Shown here: one piece after another, positions 9,148 to 17,877 of the stretch
Position numbering within the stretch: the stretch's first letter is position 1
Layout of the letters: every line of letters begins with the position of its first letter
From: an uncultured Eubacteriales bacterium
GTDB taxonomy: Bacteria > Bacillota > Clostridia > Saccharofermentanales > UBA5734
Length of the DNA: 43,764 nucleotides
Direction of reading: 5' to 3'
NCBI GenBank assembly: GCA_903919045.1
Contig: CAIXGU010000254.1
Coordinates: 1-43,764 of the forward strand
Translations under genes and position numbers: made by a program
Notes under the pieces: model-generated
What the model was told of the DNA's origin: nothing
Database searches by the model: none
The model's input: only the letters and a program-made list of their open reading frames with translations

Positions 9148-10889
9148 AGCGCGTCTTCCACCCCTCCTCCCTCTTCATGAAGCTCACGGGCGTCTTCCTC
9201 GCCGTCGTGGCGATCCTGTGCGCCGTCTATCTGTATTCGTACGTCTCGAGCATGAATCTTCTGCAAAGCGAGAAGACGACGTCGCTGGCGAATGCGGGTC
9301 GCAGCCAGGTCCAGACGATCGACTGGCAGATCGCGAACGCGAAGCGCGCGATCTACAACCTCTATTCGCTGCAGGACTGGAATTCGCTCGCAATGGCGCA
9401 CGGCTACGTCCTCGACTACGACGTGCTGCAGCAGGTCAAGGCCGCCGAGGACCGGATCCGGCTGCTCGTCAACGACAGCGAGATCCCGAGCGAGGTCGTC
9501 GTCCATTTCCCTCGGTGGGGACGCAGCATCTCGGCGAACCTCGGGCTGGTCGACTACGACGCGGAGCGGTGGGAAGGCGTCTCCATGCCGCGGAACTCCG
9601 TCGGAGCCCAGATCGTGTACCGCGACGGGTCCGCCTATCTCACCACCCGCTACCAGACGGCCGGCCCGGCCCTGTACGGCGTCGACGCGGTGCTGTCCTT
9701 CGAGCGGAGCTACCAGGCGTTCGGGGATTACGCGATGATGGGGGTGCCGCTGAACAACTATCTGTACGACACGGCGAGCGGGAACCTCCTGTACCGGCAC
9801 GAGGAGTTCGGGGGCGAGGCCGATGCGTTCCTCGCGGACCGCCTGGAGGGACTGGACCTCGCGAGCGGGAACCCGGCGACGCTGCGCTTCGGCGGCGATC
9901 GCTACCTGGTGCTGTCGGCCTCCTCCTCCTACAGCCGGCTGCGGGTCGTGAACATCGTCCGCCCGTCCGACCTCATCGAGCCGTTCGCGCGGCAGACCCG
10001 GCTCGTCATCCTCTTCACCGCCCTCATGTCCCTCTCGCTCGTCCTGACCCTGGCGTACCTGAGGCACAGCATCGTCCGCCCGGTCGAACGGATGGTCCAG
10101 GCGTTCAAGCCGGTCGAGCAGGGGGACTTCTCGGTGAGCCTCGCCCCGACGTCGAACGACGAGTTCGCGACGCTGTACCGGTCCTTCAACCACATGGTGG
10201 AGAACCTGCATGTGCTGGTCAACGAGGTGTACCAGAAGGAGCTGCTGGTCCAGCGCGCTTCCCTGAAGCAGCTGCAGAGCCAGATCAGCCCGCATTTCCT
10301 GTACAACAGCCTCTATGCGCTCTCGGCCATGATCAAGATCGGGGACAACGAGAACGCCGAGCGCTTCTGCATGTACCTCTCGAACTATTTCCGGTACATC
10401 ACCCGGAGCGACGCGGACCTCGTGCCGCTGGCCGACGAATGGCGGCATGCCGAGAACTACCTGAACATCATGGCCATGCGCAGCGGCACGGTGCGGGTCG
10501 AATTCCAGGAGGAACTCCCTGCCGGCGTGCGAGACCTCCAGGTCCCGCGCCTGATCGTGCAGCCCATCGTCGAGAACGCCTTCGTCCATGGCGGCAAGAG
10601 CGTGAAGACGTTCCATCTGCGCGTCACCGCGGCCGCCGACGCCGACCGGGTCCTGATCCGCGTGGAGGACAACGGCACGGGCACGGACGACCGGCTCATC
10701 GAGGCGATGAACGACCGCCTGCAGGACCTTCTCGCGCACGAGGAGGTCACCGGCCTCATGAACATCCACCGCCGCCTCCGGATCGTGTTCGGCCCGGAGG
10801 CCGGTCTCTCCGCCAGCCGGAGCGAGCTCGGCGGCGTCTGCGTGACGGAGACGCTGGTCCGGAAGGGAGGCGACGAGGATGACCTATAG
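9144..10889 (+). CDS. Sensor histidine kinase, LytS/YesM type (2 TM, HAMP, His_kinase, HATPase_c)
   Basis: GTG start overlapping the preceding stop (GTGA); QLQSQISPHFLYNSLYALSAMIK (phospho-His), RLIVQPIVENAFVHGG, IRVEDNGTG. Confidence 0.92.
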   Translation: MKRVFHPSSLFMKLTGVFLAVVAILCAVYLYSYVSSMNLLQSEKTTSLANAGRSQVQTIDWQIANAKRAIYNLYSLQDWNSLAMAHGYVLDYDVLQQVKAAEDRIRLLVNDSEIPSEVVVHFPRWGRSISANLGLVDYDAERWEGVSMPRNSVGAQIVYRDGSAYLTTRYQTAGPALYGVDAVLSFERSYQAFGDYAMMGVPLNNYLYDTASGNLLYRHEEFGGEADAFLADRLEGLDLASGNPATLRFGGDRYLVLSASSSYSRLRVVNIVRPSDLIEPFARQTRLVILFTALMSLSLVLTLAYLRHSIVRPVERMVQAFKPVEQGDFSVSLAPTSNDEFATLYRSFNHMVENLHVLVNEVYQKELLVQRASLKQLQSQISPHFLYNSLYALSAMIKIGDNENAERFCMYLSNYFRYITRSDADLVPLADEWRHAENYLNIMAMRSGTVRVEFQEELPAGVRDLQVPRLIVQPIVENAFVHGGKSVKTFHLRVTAAADADRVLIRVEDNGTGTDDRLIEAMNDRLQDLLAHEEVTGLMNIHRRLRIVFGPEAGLSASRSELGGVCVTETLVRKGGDEDDL

Positions 10890-12504
10890 GATCATGGTCG
10901 TGGACGACGAGACCGTCATCACCGACTGGGTCGCCCATCTCCTCGCGACGCGCTTCGGACCTGCGGTCGAGGTCTATCGCCACAACGACGCGTCGGCCGC
11001 CCTCCGGCAGCTCCTGACGGGCCTCTTCGACATCGCGGTCCTCGATATCAGCATGCCGGGCATCTCCGGCATCGACATCCTCCAGGAACTCGAGGCCAAG
11101 CGGATCGGCACGCGGATCATCTTCCTCACGGCGTACGGGGAATTCGAATACGCGAAGCGGGCCATCACGCCGCAGGTCGCGGCCTACATCCTCAAGGGCG
11201 AGCCGGACGAGATGCTGGAGCAGGCGGTCCGCGACGCCATGAAGCGGATCGAGGAACAGGTCGAGACCGAGAATCTCGTCCGCATCGCGCGCCGGCGGAT
11301 CGAGGCGGCGCCGACCGGGATCCGCCGCGAATACCTGGTCCGGCTCCTCCAGGGGCAGGGCGCGCCGGGTCCGGACGGGCCGCAGGTCCCGATGCTGCTG
11401 TCGCCGGAGAAGGGGACGCGGATGCTGATCTGCGCCCTGAACGGACGGGACGAGGAACCGCCGGTCCCGGGGCTCCTCCTGGAGATGGGCGCGCACATCG
11501 AGGAGGCGCTGGGACGCTCCTACGTCTTCGAGGGCGTCATGATGCAGAACGACAGCCTCGTGTGGCTGCTGCAGCCCCGCAGGGAGGAGGACGCCGGACC
11601 GGAGCCCCTCCTGGCGGTGATCGAGGGAGCGCAGACGCTCTACAGCCGGCATACAGGACACGACCTGCTGTTCGTCCATTCGAGCGCGCCGTTCCCGTTC
11701 GCCGAGACGGGACGGGTCTACCAGCAGCTGCTGCCGCTGCTCGCGTTCGGCTACGGCAAGGGACACATCGTGCTGGCCGAGGAGGACCTCCCGGAAGCGG
11801 GAGCGGCGGCGACGCCCGGGGAGGAGCGTTCCGCACCGCCGCTGCGTCGCGCGCCCATGCTGCTTTCGCTGCTCGAGCGCGGCGAACGCAAGGAGAGCCT
11901 CGAGCTGCTGGACGAGATGCTGGCGCCGTTCGGGAAGCTCCGACCCGACGGCGACCCGGCGCTCCTCGAGACCTACAGCATCGTGAGCGGCGTCCTGCTG
12001 GCCGCCCTGAACCGGACGGGCGCCTACGCCGACATCAGCCGCAGGCATCCGCTCGTCTGGCTGGGAGACCCCCATGCGTTCTCTTCGGGAGAGAAGGCCG
12101 CGGAGGCGTTCCGACGACTGGCGGGGATGCTGCTCCTGCGGACCGAGCGGAAGAAGGACGGCCGTTCCCAGGCCTGCGTCGAGAAGGCGAAGGAATACAT
12201 CGCGGCGCATCTGGACCAGGACCTGTCCCTCATCCTCCTCGCCGAGCAGGTGTTCCTCAACCCGTCGTACCTCTCCATCCTCTTCAAGAACAAGGCCGGA
12301 TGCACCGTCTCCGACTACATCAAAGGGGAGCGGCTGAAGAAGGCGGAGCAGCTCCTCGCGGAGACGAGGATCAAGATCAACGAGATCGCGCGGAGCGTCG
12401 GCTACCCGAACGCGACGTACTTCGGACGCTTCTTCAAGCAGGAGACGGGGCTCACGCCGCTCGAGTACCGCGACCGGCATGCGGTCCGGGAGGACCGGGC
12501 ATGA
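10879..12504 (+). CDS. Response regulator with C-terminal AraC-type DNA-binding domain (YesN-like)
   Basis: MVVDDE, VLDISMPGISGIDIL receiver motifs; C-terminal LSLILLAEQVFLNPSYLSILFKNKAGCTVSDYIKGERLKKAEQLL and VGYPNATYFGRFFKQETGLTPLEYR. Confidence 0.94.
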   Translation: MTYRIMVVDDETVITDWVAHLLATRFGPAVEVYRHNDASAALRQLLTGLFDIAVLDISMPGISGIDILQELEAKRIGTRIIFLTAYGEFEYAKRAITPQVAAYILKGEPDEMLEQAVRDAMKRIEEQVETENLVRIARRRIEAAPTGIRREYLVRLLQGQGAPGPDGPQVPMLLSPEKGTRMLICALNGRDEEPPVPGLLLEMGAHIEEALGRSYVFEGVMMQNDSLVWLLQPRREEDAGPEPLLAVIEGAQTLYSRHTGHDLLFVHSSAPFPFAETGRVYQQLLPLLAFGYGKGHIVLAEEDLPEAGAAATPGEERSAPPLRRAPMLLSLLERGERKESLELLDEMLAPFGKLRPDGDPALLETYSIVSGVLLAALNRTGAYADISRRHPLVWLGDPHAFSSGEKAAEAFRRLAGMLLLRTERKKDGRSQACVEKAKEYIAAHLDQDLSLILLAEQVFLNPSYLSILFKNKAGCTVSDYIKGERLKKAEQLLAETRIKINEIARSVGYPNATYFGRFFKQETGLTPLEYRDRHAVREDRA

Positions 12505-13487
12505 AGCGCGTGCCGGCCGTTCTCGCCGGGATCCTGCTGATCGCCGCGCTGGCCTCCTGCGCCGCCCCGTCCGCCGCGGCGCCGACGCCCACCCCGCCGG
12601 AAGCGACGCCGACCGCCGGAACCGCCGCGCCGACCGCCCCCGGATCCCCGACCTCCCTGGCGTCGATCTACGCTGGAAGGGAGAGCCACGTCCTCGGCAC
12701 CTGGTGGTGGAACGCGGACCTGATCCGCAAGGCGGCCGACCGGAAGATCCGGCTCGATTTCCTTCAGGCGAACGGCGTGACGGAGATCTACCTCTCCTTC
12801 GGCGGCGTCGTCTGGGATTCGCAGTACCGGGACTTCATCGCCGACTGCACCGCGCGGGGCATCCGGGTCTCCGCCCTGGACGGAGACGCAGCCTGGCTGA
12901 ACGCCGAAGGGTACGCGGCCTACGAGCGCTGGCTGGCGCATGTCGCGGCATACCAGGAAGCGGCGGTCGAAGGGGAGCGATTCTACGGCATCCACCTGGA
13001 CCTCGAGCCCCTGCAGAACGCGGAATACGCCGCCGATCCGGCATCGATGGCGACCGATGTCGCCCGCATCTACGACCGGGCGCGGGCCTTCTGCGACGCG
13101 CAGGATCTCGAGTTCGCCGCCGACGTGAGCCTGTGGCTCGACGACCCCGCGCTGGGGACGCCGGATCCGCAGGACCCGGTGACCCTCGGGGAATACATCG
13201 CCCGCCGCGTGGACACGCTGGCGCTCATGGCCTACCGGGACACCGCGGCCCGTCAGTTCGCGGATGCGCAGCCGATGCTCCGGATCGCGCAGCGGACGGG
13301 CAAGGCGGTCGTCGTCGGCAGCGAGACCGGGAAGGTCGACGAGCCGGAATTCGTCACGTACTACGAGGAAGGCAAGGCCGCCCTCGTGGACCAGATGGGG
13401 AAGCTCCAGATCCTGATGGACGGAACGGGACTGCGCTATGGACTGGCCATCCATTACGTCGAGTCCTGGTTCGACCTGAAGGACTGA
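12501..13487 (+). CDS. GH-like TIM-barrel lipoprotein of unknown function, paralogous to 6400..7323
   Basis: ATGA overlap; lipobox LIAALASC then a P/T-rich linker; GTWWWN, NGVTEIYLSF, ERFYGIHLDLEP, LALMAYRDTA. Confidence 0.78.
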   Translation: MKRVPAVLAGILLIAALASCAAPSAAAPTPTPPEATPTAGTAAPTAPGSPTSLASIYAGRESHVLGTWWWNADLIRKAADRKIRLDFLQANGVTEIYLSFGGVVWDSQYRDFIADCTARGIRVSALDGDAAWLNAEGYAAYERWLAHVAAYQEAAVEGERFYGIHLDLEPLQNAEYAADPASMATDVARIYDRARAFCDAQDLEFAADVSLWLDDPALGTPDPQDPVTLGEYIARRVDTLALMAYRDTAARQFADAQPMLRIAQRTGKAVVVGSETGKVDEPEFVTYYEEGKAALVDQMGKLQILMDGTGLRYGLAIHYVESWFDLKD

Positions 13488-13495
13488 GGTGAGGC

Positions 13496-13511
13496 GCCGT
13501 CGGAAGACGGC
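13496..13511 (+). other. Intergenic hairpin GCCGTC-GGAA-GACGGC
   Basis: Perfect 6-bp stem with GGAA tetraloop between 12501..13487 and the next SBP gene; no U-tract. Confidence 0.6.
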
Positions 13512-13549
13512 ATATCGCAATCGCCAGGAGAGAGATTGAAGGAGGAATC

Positions 13550-14905
13550 ATGAAACGTCTGACTGGTCTCGTCCTCATCCTCGTCCTCGTCTTCGCAGTG
13601 GCCGCCTGCGCCCCTGCGCCGACGCCGACATCCACGCCCGTGCCCACGGCGACGCTCACGCCCGAGCCGACCTATGATTACGGCGGCCTTACGGTCCGCC
13701 TGGCCTGGGGCTGGGGTCCGCGCTTCACGGAACCGGGCGAGGACAAGGACCGCTTCGATGCCCGCGTCAAGGAAGTCGAGGAGAAGCTCAACATCAAGTT
13801 CGAGTGGAAGCAGATCGACGCCGGCGAGTTCTGGGACAACATGGTCACGAACACCCTGGCCAACAAGAGCCCCGGAACCGTCAACTTCACCTTCCCGTGG
13901 GTCTTCCCCGACTGGATCAAGGCGGGTCTGCCCGCCGACGTCAAGACCATCGCTTCGCGCGTCGGGATCGACATGGGCTCGACGGCCTGGGATCCGCTGG
14001 CCCGCGTGGCGGGAACGTACGGCGACAAGCTGTACTGCTTCGACAAGTTCCCGCTCGAGGTCAACGGCGGCTTCATCTTCAACAAGCGCCTGCTGCAGGA
14101 AGCCGGACTCAAGAGCCCGTATGACCACGTCAAGGACGGCACCTGGAACTGGGATACCCTTCGCGCCTATTCGAAGCTGCTGACCAAGGTCGACGCGGAC
14201 GGCAAGACCACGCAGTACGGCCTCTCGTCGATGTATCCCCAGTCCCTCGCCGACCTGCTGGTCCTCAGCAACGGCGGCGACCTCGTCGACAGCTCGGGCG
14301 CCACGCCGGTCGTGACCGCCGATTCCGAGCCGGTCCTCGAGGCCCTCAGCATGTACCAGCAGCTGGTCGCGGTCGACAAGAGCGTCCGCATCGGCGACCC
14401 GAACGACTGGGAGAGCAACATCAAGGCCTTCGCCAGCGGCGAGGTGGCCATGATGCTGGCCGAGCAGTGGGTCGTCGACTACATCAACACCATGAAGCCG
14501 GAGGAGTTCGGCTTCGTGTACTTCCCCAAGGGGCCGAAGGGCACCGACTATGTCTCGACGGCCGGCTACTTCATGTTCTGGATTCCCGCGAATCTCGACG
14601 AGAAGACGCAGGACGCCACGCTGCTGGCCTACAGCATGATCTTCGACAACCTCTATCCCGAGATGACCCTGACGGACTACTACAAGCAGATGGCGGAGAA
14701 GTACGTCCACGATGAGGACGGCGCCGCGATCTACGCGGACATCCAGGCCAACCAGCGCTTCAAGATGATGGCGGGCGACCGCTACGGCGTCGACAGCTGG
14801 GCGCTGTACAACCTGCTCGCCACCCTGGACAACACCCCGCAGTCCGCCGTGGCCGCGCAGAAGCCGGTCATGGAGGCCAAGATCGCCGACTTCCTCGCGA
14901 AGTAG
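13550..14905 (+). CDS. ABC transporter extracellular solute-binding lipoprotein (SBP2)
   Basis: MKRLTGLVLILVLVFAVAAC lipobox, P/T linker, MalE-like FPLEVNGGFIFNKRLLQEAGL and FASGEVAMMLAEQW; strong AAGGAGGA RBS. Confidence 0.92.
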   Translation: MKRLTGLVLILVLVFAVAACAPAPTPTSTPVPTATLTPEPTYDYGGLTVRLAWGWGPRFTEPGEDKDRFDARVKEVEEKLNIKFEWKQIDAGEFWDNMVTNTLANKSPGTVNFTFPWVFPDWIKAGLPADVKTIASRVGIDMGSTAWDPLARVAGTYGDKLYCFDKFPLEVNGGFIFNKRLLQEAGLKSPYDHVKDGTWNWDTLRAYSKLLTKVDADGKTTQYGLSSMYPQSLADLLVLSNGGDLVDSSGATPVVTADSEPVLEALSMYQQLVAVDKSVRIGDPNDWESNIKAFASGEVAMMLAEQWVVDYINTMKPEEFGFVYFPKGPKGTDYVSTAGYFMFWIPANLDEKTQDATLLAYSMIFDNLYPEMTLTDYYKQMAEKYVHDEDGAAIYADIQANQRFKMMAGDRYGVDSWALYNLLATLDNTPQSAVAAQKPVMEAKIADFLAK

Positions 14906-14927
14906 GCGGAGCAACGAATCGCCCGAA

Positions 14928-14953
14928 CCCGGCGGAGGGAGACCTCCGCCGGG
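14928..14953 (+). other. Strong intercistronic hairpin CCCGGCGGAGG-GAGA-CCTCCGCCGGG
   Basis: Perfect 11-bp GC-rich stem with a GNRA (GAGA) tetraloop immediately 3' of the SBP2 stop; no U-tract. Confidence 0.8.
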
Positions 14954-14970
14954 GGAGGCCCGGGGGAGAG

Positions 14971-17859
14971 ATGGCAAGACGTCGTTCCGCAGCGCTGATC
15001 CTGGCCCTACTGGTCGCTTCGCTGCCGGTCCTCGCGGTCGGCGCGGATGCGGGGTACGTTCCCGGCACCGGCTCGTCCGATCCGGGCGGCGGCCTCCTCC
15101 TCTCGGCAGGAAGCGCGGACTCCCTCGTTTCCTATCGGGACTACCTCGATTTCCTCGCGGAGAACACGGCGATCCCTCCGGCCGAAGCCGACCTCCCGAT
15201 CCCGTTCGACCGGCTGGAGCAGGGCGGAGGCGTCTTCGAGACGCTTCCGGACGCCGTCCACATCGACGAGGACGGCTCGCTGACCGTCGAGGTGACCGCC
15301 CCGCGGACCGCCCTCTACGAGCTCCGGTTGACGTACATGCCCGAGCCCGGCCGGTCCGCGGCCTGCGAGCTGTCCGTCCTGGTCGGCGACGCCGTGCCCT
15401 ACCGCCAGGCGGCGACGATCCTCGCGGACCGCATCTGGAAGCCTCGGTCCGGCACGATCGAACAGGACAGCAACGGGAACGACATCCGGCCGACGGAGGT
15501 CGAGGACGCCCGCTACAGCACCCTCCGCGCCATGGACAGCACCGGCTACACGACCACGCCGCTGCTTTTCCGTCTCGAGGGAGGCGTGAACCGGATCACG
15601 ATCCACGACAACCGGGAGAGCATCCGGATCCGGGAGATCGCGCTCTGCGCCCCCGAGGCCCTCCCTTCCTACGAAGAATACATCGCGGAGCATGCGGACG
15701 CCTCCATGGCGTCCGAGAGCTGCGCTCGCATCCAGGCGGAGCATCCCGCCTGGACGAACGATCCGGTCCTCGTTCCGACCTCGGACCGGACCTCTCCTCT
15801 GACCGAGCCGTACAAGGGCTCGAAGATCAGCCTCAACACCATCGGCCAGGACGGGTGGAGCCTGACCGGGCAGACCATCGCCTGGAGCTTCGACGCCCCG
15901 CAGGACGGGCTGTACGAGATCCGCTTCAAGGCCAAGCAGAACTACACGAGGGGCACCTATTCCAGCCGCACCCTGCTGGTCGACGGCCGGATCCCCTTCG
16001 CGGAGGCCCAGTCCGTCCGGTTCACGTACAGCAGCCGCTGGCAGCGGGTCACGCTCGGGGACGGAACGGATCCGTACTTCGTCTACCTCGGCGCCGGCCG
16101 GCACGAGCTGGCCCTTCGGGTGACGCTGGGCGACCTGGGCGACGTGCTCGGCCGGGTCGATGCGTGCGCCGCGGAAGTCGGCTCGATCTACCGCAAGTTC
16201 CTGATGATCATGGGCGCGAATCCGGACACGATGCGCGACTACAAGCTCGACCGGCAGCTGCCGGACGTCTTCGTCGAGATGGCGGACCTCGCGGACCGCC
16301 TGGACGCGGTCGCCGCCGACATGGGCGCGATCACGGGCACACGGGGGACGGAGCTGCTCAGCCTCACGCGCATGGCGATGACCCTCCGCGACTTCGTGGA
16401 GAAGCCGTACGAGATCCCCGCGAAATTCGCGATCTTCACCGGCGACATGTCGTCCCTGAACGCCTGGAAGAACGACGCCGCCTATCGTCCGCTCGAGCTG
16501 GACTCCATCGACGTCGCGGCGCCGGACGCCCCGGAGGAGCGGGTGCGGCCGAGCATCTGGGAGACGATCGCCCATGGCGCGACGCTGTTCTTCTCTTCCT
16601 TCTTCGAGAACTACGACGACCTCGGCCGCACGTCGGACACCGCGAAGACGCTGACGGTCTGGTCGACGACCGGGCGGGACCAGGCGCAGGTGCTGAACCA
16701 GCTGGTCAAATCGGGCTTCCGTCCGGACCGCGACGTCAACGTGCAGATCCAGCTCGTGCGGATCGATGCGATCCTCCCGTCCACCGTCGCCGGCAACGGC
16801 CCGGATGTCATCCTGTACGCTCCCCAGCAGATGCCGGTCAATTTCGCCATCCGCGGAGCCGCCCTCGACCTGAGCCGCTTCCCCGGATTCGACGACGTCG
16901 CGGCCCAGTTCCGCGAGAGCGCCCTGACGCCGGCCCGGTTCAACGGAGGCGTCTACGGCCTTCCGGAGACCGAGACGTTCCCCATGCTCTTCTACCGCGC
17001 GGACATCCTCCGGGAGATCGGCGTCTCGGTCCCGCGGACCTGGCCGGAGGTGCTGCAGGCCATCCCCGACCTCCAGAAGAGCAACATGAGCCTGCTCCTC
17101 GAGACGGGCATCTCGAACACCGTCGACAACACCCTGGGGCTTTCCGCCTACGCGATGCTGCTCTACCAGAACGGCGGCCGGTTCTACGAAGGGGACGGGA
17201 TCCGGACGCTGCTCGACCAGGAGACCGCGATCGAGACCTTCCGGACCTGGTGCCGCCTGTACACGAACTACGGCCTGCCGACGACCTTCAATGCGGCCTA
17301 CCGGTTCCGGACGGGCGAGAGTCCTCTCGTCATCTCCGACATGAGCCTCTACAACACCCTGATGATCTCCGCTCCGGAGATCAAGGGCCTGTGGGGCATG
17401 ACCACCGTGCCCGGCACGCCGCGGAACGGGACCGTGGACCGGTCCGTCAAGACCGCGACCACCTACACGATGGCCACGAGGACCTGCGACGATCCGGACG
17501 ACGCCTGGACCTTCATCCGGTGGTGGCTGGGCGAGGACACCCAGCTCGCCTACGCCCGCGACCTGGAGAGCCTCATGGGGACGGCCGCCCGCTACATGAC
17601 CGCCAATGTCGATGCGTTCTCCCGCCTGCCCTGGGCGACGAAGGACCTCGACTCCATCCTGGAGCAGAGCCGCTGGACCGTCGGCGTCCCGGAGGTCGCG
17701 GGCGGGTACTTCCTGCCGCGCCACATCAACAACGCCTTCCGCAGCGTCGTGATCGACAAGGCCGACCCCCGGGAGGCCCTGATCTCGTATGCCAAGGTGA
17801 TCGACGAGGAGCTCCGCGAGAAGCGCCTCGAGTTCGGGCTGCCGGTCGACGGCGGCTGA
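14971..17859 (+). CDS. Large secreted protein (962 aa): two N-terminal beta-sandwich-like regions fused to a C-terminal solute-binding domain (SBP3)
   Basis: Signal peptide without lipobox; TAPRTALYELRLTYMP and DAPQDGLYEIRFKAKQNYTRGTYSSRTLLVDG resemble carbohydrate-binding beta-sandwiches; C-terminus FPMLFYRADILREIGVSVPRTWPEVLQAIPDLQKSNM is SBP-like. Confidence 0.8.
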   Translation: MARRRSAALILALLVASLPVLAVGADAGYVPGTGSSDPGGGLLLSAGSADSLVSYRDYLDFLAENTAIPPAEADLPIPFDRLEQGGGVFETLPDAVHIDEDGSLTVEVTAPRTALYELRLTYMPEPGRSAACELSVLVGDAVPYRQAATILADRIWKPRSGTIEQDSNGNDIRPTEVEDARYSTLRAMDSTGYTTTPLLFRLEGGVNRITIHDNRESIRIREIALCAPEALPSYEEYIAEHADASMASESCARIQAEHPAWTNDPVLVPTSDRTSPLTEPYKGSKISLNTIGQDGWSLTGQTIAWSFDAPQDGLYEIRFKAKQNYTRGTYSSRTLLVDGRIPFAEAQSVRFTYSSRWQRVTLGDGTDPYFVYLGAGRHELALRVTLGDLGDVLGRVDACAAEVGSIYRKFLMIMGANPDTMRDYKLDRQLPDVFVEMADLADRLDAVAADMGAITGTRGTELLSLTRMAMTLRDFVEKPYEIPAKFAIFTGDMSSLNAWKNDAAYRPLELDSIDVAAPDAPEERVRPSIWETIAHGATLFFSSFFENYDDLGRTSDTAKTLTVWSTTGRDQAQVLNQLVKSGFRPDRDVNVQIQLVRIDAILPSTVAGNGPDVILYAPQQMPVNFAIRGAALDLSRFPGFDDVAAQFRESALTPARFNGGVYGLPETETFPMLFYRADILREIGVSVPRTWPEVLQAIPDLQKSNMSLLLETGISNTVDNTLGLSAYAMLLYQNGGRFYEGDGIRTLLDQETAIETFRTWCRLYTNYGLPTTFNAAYRFRTGESPLVISDMSLYNTLMISAPEIKGLWGMTTVPGTPRNGTVDRSVKTATTYTMATRTCDDPDDAWTFIRWWLGEDTQLAYARDLESLMGTAARYMTANVDAFSRLPWATKDLDSILEQSRWTVGVPEVAGGYFLPRHINNAFRSVVIDKADPREALISYAKVIDEELREKRLEFGLPVDGG

Positions 17860-17877
17860 CGTCCGGGAGGAGCGCGC

